DNA of 64,000 nucleotides, taken from positions 2,651,237 through 2,715,236 of the forward strand of contig NC_049997.1 in NCBI RefSeq assembly GCF_000003815.2, in the 5' to 3' direction. The translations under genes and the position numbers were made by a program. This document shows, piece by piece, positions 1-11,403 of the stretch (positions are counted from its first letter, which is position 1; each line of letters starts with the position of its first letter). The DNA comes from Branchiostoma floridae (lineage: Eukaryota; Chordata; Leptocardii; Amphioxiformes; Branchiostomatidae). The notes beneath the pieces were generated by a model. It worked only from the letters and a program-made list of their open reading frames with translations, did not search any database and was not told the DNA's origin.

Positions 1-339
1 ACTTAATGAAAATAAGGTGTGAAGAGTCACCCCCTAAGCCCTGAAATATTTCTTTGTAATCACTTTGTCTTTATCAATTTTCTTATAAATGTATTAAACG
101 CATCTGAACATGTCAATGATCAGAGATGATAAGAATGCGGTAAGCTATAAGAGAACATCTCTGGTGACCTCCTCAACTTTTGCTGAACTCCGGTAACGGC
201 CGTTAAAAGATGTTGCAGTTTGATTTTTACGTTTCCGCGTCCGTCCTGTGATAGGAAACAGGCGTGTGAGGTGGCTGGAAAGCGGACGGGAGAGGTCCGG
301 GTCTGTTTCCGGGCTGTAGGGTCTACAGTGGTCAATGTT

Positions 340-476
340 AGTCTCCAAGCAGGCCTTACAGTGCCTTAGAGATAGTATCAAAAGCTGACCAGGGAGCATA
401 GTCGGCTCCGGTGCCCGTTTGACTCCCTTTGGCCGGCTATACTCCTCGGCCAGCTTTTACGGCACCGTAGGAGACT
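340..476. mobile_element. MITE family A copy 1 (TCTCCAAGCAG hairpin)
   Basis: AGTCTCCAAGCAG at the left is mirrored imperfectly by ACGGCACCGTAGGAGACT; the inner arms share AGCTGACC-GGAG-ATAG with CTATACTCC-CGGCCAGCT. Same family as 5601-5760 and 22308-22480. Confidence 0.75.
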
Positions 477-487
477 TTTCAATGTAG

Positions 488-611
488 TAGCCTGGATATC
501 AGACTGTTAGCCTAGAGTCCAGCCTTGTTCGGCTTGGTCCGCTCCCGGGGTAGCGACCTCCGGCAGCGCACCAAAGCGAACAATAATGCTGGAATCCAGG
601 CTAAAAGTCTG
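488..611. mobile_element. MITE family B copy (AGCCTGGAT...ATCCAGGCT)
   Basis: Left end TAGCCTGGATATCAGACTG is inverted at the right as GGAATCCAGGCTAAAAGTCTG. The same terminal words occur at 5393-5450 and 9618-9841. Confidence 0.6.
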
Positions 612-776
612 TGTCATCTACAGACAGACCAACATAGGACTACTTTTACCAAGCAGATGTAGGAATCTGCCCAAACATCTGCTTGGAGATTGCCTACATT
701 GACATGCAGATCCAACACAGGACAGTCTGTCGGCTCGAGGGTCAACATCCTCACAAGGAAAGTTATTTATGACCCC

Positions 777-792
777 CCCCCCCCCCCCCCCC
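777..792. repeat. Poly-C run
   Basis: About 16 consecutive C, a likely sequencing-length-uncertain homopolymer. A second one lies at 1157-1169. Confidence 0.95.
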
Positions 793-2297
793 AGAACAGG
801 GTTGGGGTGTGGTAGTGGCTGGTGGCATGTTGTCCCAGGCTCCATGGGTCGCTATAAAAAGAGTAGAAATTGGCCGAATAGACAGACAACTTGCCCGAGA
901 AGTTGACTGTCGTTGGCCAGGGAGTACAGTTTGCGACCTGGGAAACTGCACTCCTCGGCTGGCTAAGTCCTCCAACATGTTATCTGTCTATTTACTAAAT
1001 TAAGTCTATTTTCCAGCGTTTTGGACAGTACGATTCCTTAGCATATCTGGTTGGAGGACACATTGTCCTCTGTGTAGCAGTGCTTGGTCAGTGGTGTCAT
1101 TTTGCTGTTCCTTCTACTAAGTTCTAGGCATTTCTTTTCCCTTCCCTTTGCTTCCCCCCCCCCCCCCCCATGCACATTTTTTTCCTGCTTGGTTTTATAG
1201 TTTATTATTAGCAAAATGAGGAAGATGAAATTACTTACAATGGCAATACTGGCATTGTTTGTGTTCTCAAGAAACTAACCCACATAGTCTCCTTTTCCTT
1301 TTTTCAAATTTCTCTTTCTAACGTCCCGAAAATGGAAGAAACACATAAACAACCACTGAACCGTCCCTAGAGTACACAACAGAAGAATTTCACAGCAAGC
1401 TGGGACCATCCATCTCACACAAGCAGTTACACAAGCAAAGCATACATAGAGACGACGCAACGAATTAGCATCAAAGTGCTATCCAGCTCCGATCACTCCT
1501 AATTTCTTTGTCTTGAGTTTAACAAACCAGACTGTTGAAATACTCGCAAGACCAACTTTGTACGTCCAATGTTTGTTTCTTTTCCTATCCTATACTGACC
1601 TTAACATGTTATTACCTGGCCACCAAGCCTTCTACAACATTTGTCTTAGGAGTAATTAATTATACAGTAAAAGCTGTCTATACACTGGAAACGGTCTTTT
1701 TATGGACTTCACATCCGGAGAGATTCTGTGATAGTCCCCGCTTAATCCAATCAGGGAAAGACGGTTGTTTAGACAAATCGGTTTAATGAGTTGATTGACA
1801 GTCCGGGCAAACGACCCGTACGCGTATTCATCCACACTTTGGTCCTCTTGCTCTTTACAAAATTTCACAAAAACGTGGTCATTTTTTTTTCAACAGAACT
1901 GTCCAACAAGCACGTACGTAAACATTTTTATCTGCCATCATATTTTCGTAAGAGAACGTCTTCCTTCACAGCATTTTTCTTTCTGGTTGATTTCCGTTAC
2001 TTATTTCTAGTCCAGTCTCGAAGAATAACTTCTTTGTGGCGCTACAGATGGTAGTAGAAGAAGATGCATATGAAGTCCATTCTTGGCAACAGACCGCCGT
2101 GTGTTTCCGTACTGTACTTTCGTTTCTCCTAGTCTGCAGGCAGACATATCAGCTGGATGAAAAAAAAAATAAATAAAGAGAGTAGAATTTGGTCAAACAG
2201 GGACAAATAAGTTGCCATGGGATTTAAGTCAGTCTTGTGCAGTCCATATAGCTATCACTGGCCGGACAGTTCACTCCTAGGCCAAGTGACCCCAACT

Positions 2298-2436
2298 AGG
2301 TATTCTCCAAGCAGAGATTGAGTCGCAGAGATACATGTATAGAAATAGTCGGGAAATTTGTCGGTGCGCTCCTCTCTTTTCCTGACTACTACTACTACTT
2401 TATCTCCGCGACCCAACCTCTGCTTGGAGAATACCT
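2298..2436. mobile_element. MITE family C copy 1 (TATTCTCCAAGCAGAG hairpin)
   Basis: AGGTATTCTCCAAGCAGAG at the left and CTCTGCTTGGAGAATACCT at the right are exact inverted repeats; inner arms share GTCGC-GAGAT. Same family as the element interrupted by the gap at 32365. Confidence 0.88.
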
Positions 2437-2944
2437 ACTAGGCTTTTATCCCTAACTTTGCCAAAGTTCCCTATAACTATTCTTGCAGGCGCGAGTCATG
2501 TAGAGACTGGCCGTATTGTACGTTTCTCCGTAATGACCGTGTCCCGAGAGTGGACGGAGGAACGTGCGAAGATAAACAGAGATCATGTCTACTGGGGCTT
2601 AGCACCCGGCTTACGCCTGTAGCGGCGGTTGTTAGTGTTGTAGACAAACCCACGGGGAATGAAAGCCCCCCGGTGGATACCGGGCTCGCTTTCAATACAA
2701 ACAACCGTGTTGACAAGAACGAATGGAGCGTCAACATTGGGAAACCACGGGCAGCAAACTTGGCCTGCTTGTCCGGTCAATGATAGCTTGTGTTAGGAAG
2801 GGGATTTGGCAGCCACAAACAAAGAAGTATAAAACGTCTAGGAAAAGGTAGACCTGTCTCCACTTGGAAATGAAATTGCACAATTAAAGGTGGACAATTT
2901 AGAGAGGACATCAAATGTATTAGTATGCGTACGTGCATCACTGT

Positions 2945-2950
2945 GTGCAC

Positions 2951-2984
<34 letters not shown>

Positions 2985-2997
2985 GTGTGCGTATATT

Positions 2998-3028
<31 letters not shown>

Positions 3029-3140
3029 GTGTGTGTGTGTGTATGTGTGCGTATATTTGTGTGTGTGTCTGTGTGTGTGTGTTGTGTATGTGTGTGTGTA
3101 TGTGTATGTGTATGTGCGTGCGTGCGTGCGTGCGTGCTTG
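2945..3140. repeat. (TG)n-rich microsatellite
   Basis: Nearly 200 bp of TG with interspersed TATG and GTGC words; it creates artificial Cys/Val reading frames. Confidence 0.98.
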
Positions 3141-4417
3141 TGTGTTTGTGAATATGCGTTTGTACTTTCGTTTGAACTTTATTTTTCCATGAGAAGCTCA
3201 AATCGTCCTGCAGTCCACTTTTCGTTGAGGTCATGAGGGAACGGTCAGACAAAATGTATAAATAGAGATACAGTTTACATTTAAGTCCTTGAATTAGTCT
3301 TAGTCCTCGCCTTCGAGCTTAGATAAGGCTTAATCTTCGCCTTCGCGAATAATCTTCGCCTAAATCTGCATCAAACTTTAGTTTCCGGTTTTAAGTAGCC
3401 TCCCTGCCTTCTCTAGTGTTAACGGTTGGTCCCTAGCTTGTGTTGGCCCGGCCACCGTCGGTCCGCTAGCTCCTTCCTCGCCTGACTGTGTGCATGCAGT
3501 AGCAGCTCCTGTAACCATATTTCCTGTTACCGAGACCGCCGTTTCCTTCCAAGGCGACGTGAGTATCCTAATATATCATTATAACATGTTAAGTCAGCCG
3601 CGCTGTCAAGTTGTGGCTATTTTTACTCTCCCTAACCTGAAAGAACCGTCTCTCCTGACAGACAGCGTCCGTTAGCGTCCTCCTAACCCCATGCTTTATT
3701 GAAATAACACGAAACTGTCCGTCTGAGGAGGTCGTGCAATCTTTCAGCACCGCCAAACTTGGCCCAGGCGACCTTGCACCAACTTCTTACGTGTTCCGGA
3801 ATTCCCCGACGTATTTCTTGTCTTTACCGAGAGGACGCTAGGGGAGAAGCCCTGCCGCCCAATGTTTGTCTCCCGGGGTAAACATAACGCAGCTTCGGGG
3901 TCCTGGCTCCCGAATGACGGATGACTGTCTGATGGCCATACGGCCATATAGGTCCTGATACTTACGAAAACACCGTTCAGTTTGAACTTCGTCGCACGAT
4001 ATGTGTCGTACGGTACATGTAACACATTCTATTTTGTTTAGTATAAAGCGTGCTTTTTGCGTACACGTGTGTTCTGAAAGTAGTTAGCGATACTGTGACA
4101 AGGCCAGGAAAAGTCGTACATCAGTTGTTTCTGATCTCCTACTATCTGTTTCCAATCATGAGGCTTGTTACAGCGATGTGTGTTTGTGATAGTCCATATT
4201 GGGGTATCTTGCATGGCGTGAGACCAAACTTGACCTTGTTTTGACCTTCTTTATGAATCTTTTCTTCTATTGTCCCAATCAGTACATATTTGGAGACGGT
4301 TTTAAAAATGATCCTGTGTGTCAAGTCCTACTATGTTTGTTGATAAGGACCACAGAAAGAGTAGCTACGTATTCAATGTATTTGTATATTATTAAGCTAA
4401 TTTTGGTTCTTGATAAA

Positions 4418-4452
4418 GTCAAGTCAAGTCAAGTCAAGTCAAGTCAAGTCAA
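4418..4452. repeat. (CAAGT)n pentanucleotide repeat
   Basis: About seven head-to-tail copies of a five-base unit. Confidence 0.95.
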
Positions 4453-4944
4453 ATCACTCTACTAGTTACTTGGTCATCCCTCAACCTGCTAGAAAGACTT
4501 TCCCTGGCAGGGGAAAGATGAGCCTGGCTCTTTATTTTAATTATTTCCATTTCTTCCTTGTCCCTCCAACGACCTGCAGGTCATTCAGGGACTAGGGGAG
4601 GGGAGGGGAGCTGTGAGATACTTGATCTGATTTGGAATGTCTTGAAAAGATAGACTATCAACTGCTAATACAAACGTTTTCAAACAATTTTAAGTTGTTG
4701 TGTTCTTTGTCAATATTTTAAAAACACTTTCCCTCCCTCCCCTCTCTCCCTCCCCCTCTCCTTTCCTGAAAGTGTTTTGATCTATCAAAAATATCGGGAG
4801 AAAGAATCTTGCAATATCGGCTTAACTCATCATGACAAAATGACGACTCTTTCTTTGAGTAGCATGGACGTCCCTTAATGGGTTCTTACCTTTACACGAA
4901 CGAGCACATATTTAATTGCTTGGTTTCAAATAGTTTGCTATTAA

Positions 4945-5290
4945 ATATATATATATAGTTTATTGCACAACAATTGTACGGGGTACAAAGTAAGGCATCT
5001 ACAAAACTACAGTTCTATAACTTAACGCTTATCTAACTAATACAGAAGTTGTAGTGTGGGATAAGTTTCTTACAGTTATTGGAGGCTTTTACAATCATTG
5101 GAGGAATTTCTAATGTTTAAACCTTCTTTGATATATTTTCCTATATCTGTCATGCAGGGATTGTCACATGTCATGATGTATTTGAATTTGCGCTTCAGGT
5201 CCATCGAGATAAATCCTTGTGTATAAGATGACAGCCTTGTGTAAAGAAGCAGTCCGTTGTAGTACCAGCAAACGGTTCCCGTTATTCCGT
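4945..5290 (-). mobile_element. 5'-truncated CR1/L2-like LINE 3' end
   Basis: Minus-strand reading ends with [18 protein letters not shown] and NSSNDCKSLQ stop, matching the copy at 40236-40625, then a short 3' UTR with GTGCAATAAAC. An AT dinucleotide tail follows on the minus strand (4947-4957 on plus). Confidence 0.8.
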
Positions 5291-5600
5291 CCCGGATAGC
5301 TGCTGTACACACGTTGCTAGGTGCATTTCCAGGTCTCTCACTGTTATGTAGCTCGGGTTCTTGAAGACTCTCCGTCATCAGCTGACCTTTTAGCCTGGAT
5401 ACCAGACTGTTTCCAGGGCCTAAACAGGTTAGCCTGGATACCAGACTGTTTCCAGGGCCTTAACATGTAAGCTCCTCGGCTCCAGGGCCTAATGTTCTCA
5501 AAGAAAATCCCCGAGAGCCAGTTTTTTTAACTCAAGAAGGGCTTTAGTAAAATTCAGTCATGTTAGCCCTTGAGCCAAGGAACTTGCCGCGGTGTAGGTA

Positions 5601-5760
5601 GCCTCTAAGCAGACACTACGGTGCCTTAGCCTTAGGGATAGTACCAAAGCTGACCAAGGAGTATAGCCGGCACCGTTTGACTCCCTTTGGCCGGCTATAC
5701 TCCTTGGCCAGCTTTGATACTACTGTATTTCTAAGGCACCGTAGGGTCTGCATAGAGATT
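5601..5760. mobile_element. MITE family A copy 2
   Basis: Arms AAGCAGACACTACGGTGCCTTAG and CTAAGGCACCGTAGGGTCTGC-type sequence are inverted; the centre is a tight hairpin around GGCCGGCTATACTCC. Confidence 0.82.
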
Positions 5761-5824
5761 AGGTGTAGGCCCTGGAAACAGCCTTGCATTTATAGGCTAC
5801 TGACAATTGCGAGAATTAAGAAAC

Positions 5825-5924
5825 NNNNNNNNNNNNNNNNNNNNNNNNNNNNNNNNNNNNNNNNNNNNNNNNNNNNNNNNNNNNNNNNNNNNNNNNNNNN
5901 NNNNNNNNNNNNNNNNNNNNNNNN
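5825..5924. other. Assembly gap of 100 N
   Basis: Fixed-size N run that adjoins a G-rich minisatellite, a common reason for a break in assembly. Confidence 0.99.
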
Positions 5925-6258
5925 TTGGGGGGGGGGGGTCAAAAAGTCAGAAAGGAAAATATAAAAATGTAGGGGTTTTAAGGATGGGAGGAGGAAAGAT
6001 TTTTGGTATGGGGATAATTTAAAAAAAATGTGATTTAGAGTGTGGGGTGGATGTAGGGGATTGTGTTTTAAAGTGGGGGGTGGGGGTAGTGGATTGTGTT
6101 TTAGAGTGAGGGGTGGGGGTAGGGATTGTGATTTAAAGTGAGGGGTGGAGGTAGGGGATTGTGATTTGAAGTGAGGGGTGGGGGTAAGGGGTTGTGATTT
6201 AAAGTGAGGGGTGGGGGTAGGGGATTGTGATTTAAAGTGAGGGGTGGGGGTAGGGGTG
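5925..6258. repeat. G-rich minisatellite, about 31-33-bp unit
   Basis: Repeats of GTGATTTAAAGTGAGGGG and TGGGGGTAGGGGATT, at least six units from about 6030, tight in the last four. G runs every few bases on the plus strand make quadruplex formation plausible. Confidence 0.92.
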
Positions 6259-7483
6259 GACCCAAAAAAACACTTTACAGGGCTAGGGAAAGCAGATTTC
6301 GTGACATGCGGACGTCCCAAGTGGGCAGTATGTTACGGATAGTTTATCGAAAATAAAGTAAACCACCAACAAGTATTGTAGCCAAATGCCGTCACTCCAC
6401 CTACCCTCTCCTTGTGCAATATTCTATGCTTTGTTCCTGGCGCATATCTAAGTCTCATATCTAATTCAACATGACTTTTTGATCCTCAACGCAAGGCATG
6501 TGATGTGTGGGTGTTCGTGAAGAAGGGTAGGGGGTGGGGTGGGGTGGGGGTGTTAGGCAAAAGCCTGCTACATTAGTCGGCCCACTAAAATATGATGTTA
6601 ATATTTTTCCTGTTAATTATTCATGCAGCATAATTGTGTTCTATATGAAAAAAAATATCTAGAATTATTATGGACGCTTTATTGATAAATCATTCATATC
6701 GTTAAGTCGAAGGTCTGATTGAAGGTCAAAAGTCGGGATGGAGCGTCCGATTGTGTCGGTGATGACACACAAAGTTTGGTCCTCCTGAATTTACCGCTAT
6801 GTGTGCTAGTCCTCAGCAATTAAGCGTTACGCATTGCTGGTCTTCCTGAATTTACTGTAAAGCGTTGCCGGCCCTCCTAAATGTACAATTAGCCTTAAGG
6901 AGTTGGACCTTTCTCTGTCTCTCTTTAGAGACTCTGTCTCTCTTTAGAGACTCTTTAGACTCTGCATCGCGACTCGCAGCCCTATGCGCGACCCCGTCCC
7001 TTCTCCCTCGACTCCGTTTGTCCAGCGTGTTGACATGACCGCGTAGGCAAACGGGAGCAGCGACTGTTTATTTTGACAGCCAAGCCGACCGCGACGTTAT
7101 GGGGTCTTAAACGTCCGAAGATTTATTCCCTTTCCCCACAAAACGTTCCTAAATCGCCCCGGCATTACCCGGATTTCTTCCCATTCGTGTCAGCAGGACT
7201 TTAGATCTATCTAACCAAACATTTGAACTTTTAACATATGGGTTCATGTCAGTTCGGGCCGCGCTGGTGTATGGATAAAACAGGAGCCGTAGTGTTGCAC
7301 ATATAAACACGGGGGTACATACATATACATGTAGGTACATGTAAACACAGGGTGTATATGTACAGGGTTGGATTAGCTTTGAGGTGAAGACGGACTGACT
7401 CCGTCTGTGAGAATGGTCCGACAACAAGATCTCGGGTCACGTAGATGTAACTGCGTAGCTGTCCGGGGTTTACCCCGGAAATG

Positions 7484-7723
7484 TGGTATCTCAGTGCACT
7501 TGGGGCACCGGTGCGGCACTGCGGAGTTTGAAAGATTACTCAACGGATTTCAAAGATTAAAAAACGCATTTTCTTGCGTTTTGTGTATTTTGTCTTTTAA
7601 GTCATACCTTTACGTATTGCCCAATATCTAGATTATAAAAAATCGGCGAAAATAACACAACGGTGCCGCAGTGAACGAACCCCGCAGTGCCGCACCGGTG
7701 CCCCGAGTGCAGCGAGATACCAC
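7484..7723. mobile_element. MITE family D copy 1 (GGTATCTCAGTGCACTTGGGG)
   Basis: Left GGTATCTCAGTGCACTTGGG and right CCCGAGTGCAGCGAGATACC are inverted, with GCACCGGTGCGGCACTGCGG also mirrored. The centre has the CTCAACG-ATTTCA and TTTTGTGTATTTTGTC words shared with 8631-8817 and 16117-16361. Confidence 0.88.
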
Positions 7724-8630
7724 CTTAAGGTATCAAGCGGCCTTGCATATGTGTATGAAAACAATTTTTTTTTAAAGCCAAGTAACGCTGCGTAAAACAC
7801 ATCTAAATCGAGGCAGGACATCACATTAAAATTACTTGAGACATATTCACAAATAGATCAAGACTAAGGATAAATACGTTTAAACTTTATAACGTAGTAT
7901 TTTCTAGTATATCAGGTAAAATGTACGAGACTTTGATGAAAAATCCAAAACCTACCCCAAAGTAATGGCATGTTACACTGGGCGTTGTATATCGAACTTC
8001 AAACATTGTGTACCGCTTTTCAATGACGAAGCCCCATACTGTCTTTGAATGCTGATACTGGTATGGTGCTTCTAATGTTTGTAATCGCTGTTTCTGTATT
8101 ACATTTCGCACTTCGATTTTTGCTTTTGCGACGAGCTACTTTTCCAGCAGTATAGTCTGTCAAAATAACGGTTGTTGGAATCTTTAGCGTGTGGCCATGG
8201 TTCACTTAGTTTACTGACAGTCGAAATAAACTTTACCAATAAACAAACAAGGAATCAAAAATATACTTGTCAACTGGCTTATGAGGACTGTTTATTTTCA
8301 TAGCAACCCGTAAACAACGAGATGGCCCGGCTTCGGCATCTCTAACCCTCTACCCTCGGTCTGACCTGTGTGCGGAGTACTCTGGACACGTGTTTTACAC
8401 CCGAGTGCGTTACTATGGTAACATGATCTCGTTCCCAAAGTAGCAAGTAAATGCATTTAGTTCTTACCACGATGAAAGATGCTAACCAATACCAACACCT
8501 GTGTACAAACCGTGTGAGCCACACTGGTGCATGTCAAACATGGGGATCAAGCGATCGTCGATTGACGCCTTTCAGTTTCAGTCATGATTTCCTATTGCCG
8601 GTAGCCTGGTTTTCCATGCGTGCGTTAAGT

Positions 8631-8817
8631 GGTATCTCACTACACTCAACGAATTTCAGAGATAAAGAGCGAATGTTCTTACTTTTTGTGTATTTTGTCG
8701 TCTTCTCAGTCATACTTTTACGTATTACAAAATATCTAAATTATAAGAAATCGGAAAAATAACAAAACATGACGCAGTGAACGAACCCCGCAGTGACGCA
8801 AGCTTGACGCAAGTGCA
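8631..8817. mobile_element. MITE family D copy 2, left terminus degraded
   Basis: GGTATCTCACTACACTCAACG followed by the family centre and CGCAGTGAACGAACCCCGCA; part of the left arm is deleted. Confidence 0.78.
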
Positions 8818-9344
8818 AACTAAGCAGTATTAGCCCGAGTCAGGGTTGTAGAACTTCAATTATCAAAGTAAATTTTGGGGACACTTTTCTACGTAATAAG
8901 AAGAAGCAATTCTACTCCGTTCCGTACCAACATTCAAGTATTAAATATTCGATGCTGCAGCAGTGGCGCGAGGGCGCCGTGAAGTCTGATTTTTGTGGGG
9001 TACAATATTCAGGGAATCCTAGCGCGGCTTGTTTCTGCGCCGTTTTTAACCGCTCTAAGTATGAAATAATGATGTAAATGTGGGAATTAATGCAGTAGAT
9101 ATAGATTTCATACAGATTGCTTAGAAGCGAGCTTCTGAGACCCCAGTCGATGCCTTCTAATCCAGACCCCCTTTTTTGTTACCTGTACCCTTCTAACCAG
9201 ATCCAACAGAAGAGAAATGTTAACAGAGTCGTGAGTTATTTTTGGCTTCACTTATCTCTCTTTCCAGTCGTTAATTCGATAAGGATCGCATCACACCAGA
9301 TGCTGTAAAACTAAACACTCTCTGCCCTGTCATCTTCGTCACCC

Positions 9345-9600
9345 TACCCTGGGGGCCAGACAGGATCGGATAGCTAGCGATTTTGTTCGGGGACACAAGA
9401 CAGTTAGCCCGCCGATCTCACATTAGCGCTCCGGGAAGTTTAAGCCCGAAGCAGTCATATCGCTACCAGACGGAAAAGGGGCAGGTGGACCTCAATCGGG
9501 CTTTAACTCCCTGGAGCGCTAATAGGAGATCGGCGGGTTGACTGTCTTGGGCCACCGAATAAACTGTCCTAGCTGCCCGATCCCGGCTGGCCCCGAGGGT
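9345..9600. mobile_element. 256-bp inverted-repeat element
   Basis: ACCCTGGGGGCCAGACAGGA and the mirrored CCCGGCTGGCCCCGAGGGT form the ends; inner blocks ACAGTTAGCCCGCCGATCTC and GAGATCGGCGGGTTGACTGT and TTAGCGCTCC/GGAGCGCTAA pair over most of the length. Confidence 0.88.
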
Positions 9601-9617
9601 ATGTCACCCAGGTACCT

Positions 9618-9841
9618 TGGAATCCAGACTTTTAGCCATGGCTGGCAGAGAATCTGTTCGGGAGCCAAGGCAGGTCTTCCCGAGGACCTTAGATAAGCAC
9701 TCTGGGGAGTAAGAGTTTTGCCTCCGGAAAACTCCCCCTACATGAATCCTCCCCGGAGTGCTTTTCGAAAGTTCCTCGGGAAGAACTGCCTTGGCTCCCG
9801 AACAGATTCTCTGTCAGTCCTGCCTAAAAGTCTGGTTTCCA
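9618..9841. mobile_element. MITE family B-related inverted repeat
   Basis: TGGAATCCAGACTTTTAG pairs with CTAAAAGTCTGGTTTCCA; inner GCAGAGAATCTGTTCGGGAG pairs with CTCCCGAACAGATTCTCTG-type sequence. Lies 18 bp from the previous element. Confidence 0.88.
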
Positions 9842-10290
9842 GTGTATTACTCAGGGGACACGCGTCAGATATTCTGAGCACCAGGATAGAAAGGTGTTGT
9901 CTCACATAGAAAAGGACCACTCTTCCCTCCCTCAGTGGCTATTGCAACGTGAAAGTATTTTGGACTGACATCTTTAATCAGCCCCGGGAGACTGGATTTC
10001 TAGACTATACCATACAGCCACCCACGGAGTAGCCTTGTCTCACTGGAAACAGTATCGCAACATTGAGATAGGCAAAGTGTGGAGAGAGAGAAACGAGGAT
10101 CTTGGGTCGTTTGGGCGGTCAACAGTACAGGTGCAACTATCTGGGTAATCAGGGCATAGCCCTATTTTAACCTTTGACCTTTGCTAACGAGTCAGGTGTC
10201 CTGATTATCTAGATACAAACCATACAGTGCAATATATCCGACTGAAGATCTAAATGATGATGTTAACGTGCAGCAAAACAATTGCGTGAC

Positions 10291-10314
10291 TATCTCTCTC
10301 TCTCTCTCTCTCTC
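10291..10314. repeat. (CT)n microsatellite
   Basis: About 12 CT repeats; similar tracts occur at 24019-24034 and 43229-43272. Confidence 0.95.
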
Positions 10315-10746
10315 CCTGTGCTTTCACCGGCTTCCGACAATCTTAAGTAACAACAAGGCAATGGTGATTGTAGTGGCAACGAACCAAATTAGCTTGATAT
10401 CCTCCAAGTTCAGAGTTGTAGACAGCTGTCAAAATTGGCAACATGACAGACATTTGCAACATCTTACCAGCCTCTGATTCCTTAACTTCCGACTCTAGTT
10501 CATGCTCACCCGGACGTTTTCTTTGGCGAGGCTGGATTAACCACAAACTGTTTAGTCTGTTGTAGTCCCTAAGCTGACTCTAACCGCGGAAACCACACCG
10601 CCGTGGCTCGGTGGCAAACCGTTTAAAGTTGATTAATAGAGTAGCGATAGTCTCTAATGTTGCCGAGAGCGTATTACAACGGGAGTAAGTGAACACTATT
10701 GAGGATGGTACGTTTGTGAAGGTTAGACATCCAGGATATGATAAAT

Positions 10747-11007
10747 AGATGAAGGTTCAAACTCTTCTTCTGGATAATATCAAAAATTTTATTCAGACGT
10801 TTCGGAAGACATCCATCTTCCTTCCTCAGTGACAAGAACACCTTAGCCGTTACCTTTTTTGTTTATTTAGAACATAGAATTATTCTTTGTTCCATGAAAT
10901 TGTTTGTCTTCATTTTCTTGTCACTGAGGAAGGAAGATGGATGTCTTCCGAAACGTCTGAATAAAATTTTTGATATTATCCAGAAGAAGAGTTTGAACCT
11001 TCATCTA
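10747..11007. mobile_element. Near-perfect hairpin element with hammerhead-like core in each arm
   Basis: Arms of about 92 bp (10747-10838 and 10916-11007) are almost exact inverted copies around an 80-bp spacer. The right arm has CTGAGGA (10924-10930), a six-pair stem GGAAGA/TCTTCC (10932-10937 with 10944-10949) and GAAACGTC (10950-10957). Confidence 0.92.
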
Positions 11008-11301
11008 ACTATTGAGGATGGTTCCCATGATAGGGAGACTACGCTTAATGTTTACAAGCTTAGTTTTATATGCAGCTGTTATAACGAGCAGTAGAACTTG
11101 ATATGTTATAAGTGAAGTAACGTTAGTCCTCAACGACAAGTTACCAAGAAGTTCCAAGGTGTACAAACAATGTATTTCTATTTTCATATTACTTAATAGT
11201 GATGCTCGTAAAGGCTAATTATAATATCGAGACAGATGTTAAGGTCTGACAATCTTCATGATTTACAGGGTTTGTTTTTAGACATCTGTCTCCTTTTATA
11301 G

Positions 11302-11403
11302 GAATCGCCACCTTCGTTTGACACTGCGCCAGATCCAGCATCTGCTAGGAGATTAGTGAAAGCAAGAAATAATCAAGAAGTGCTCGCCGTACCTGCATTT
11401 TGA
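11302..11403 (+). CDS. Candidate terminal exon of an unidentified gene
   Basis: A TCTCCTTTTATAG acceptor is followed by 33 open codons (ESPPSFDTAPDPASARRLV and on to EVLAVPAF) and TGA. Composition is protein-like, but no upstream exon was found and the family is unknown. It may be chance. Confidence 0.22.
   Translation, partial: ESPPSFDTAPDPASARRLVKARNNQEVLAVPAF

Larger units (their letters stand above)
1..11301. other. Gene-poor, repeat-rich region
   Basis: No exon chain can be defended on either strand. The stretch holds MITE-like hairpins, homopolymer C runs (777-792, 1157-1169), a TG microsatellite, a CAAGT pentamer repeat, a LINE 3' end, a G-rich minisatellite beside a gap, and otherwise AT-rich unique sequence. 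Confidence 0.6.

Noticed and set aside
2890-3252. Long open frames rich in Cys/Val (plus) and His/Thr (minus)
   Set aside because: They are translations of the TG microsatellite in all frames; no splice or homology support.
5790-6320. 176-codon minus-strand frame rich in Pro/Thr/His
   Set aside because: It runs through the N gap and the 31-33-bp G-rich minisatellite; periodicity explains the openness.
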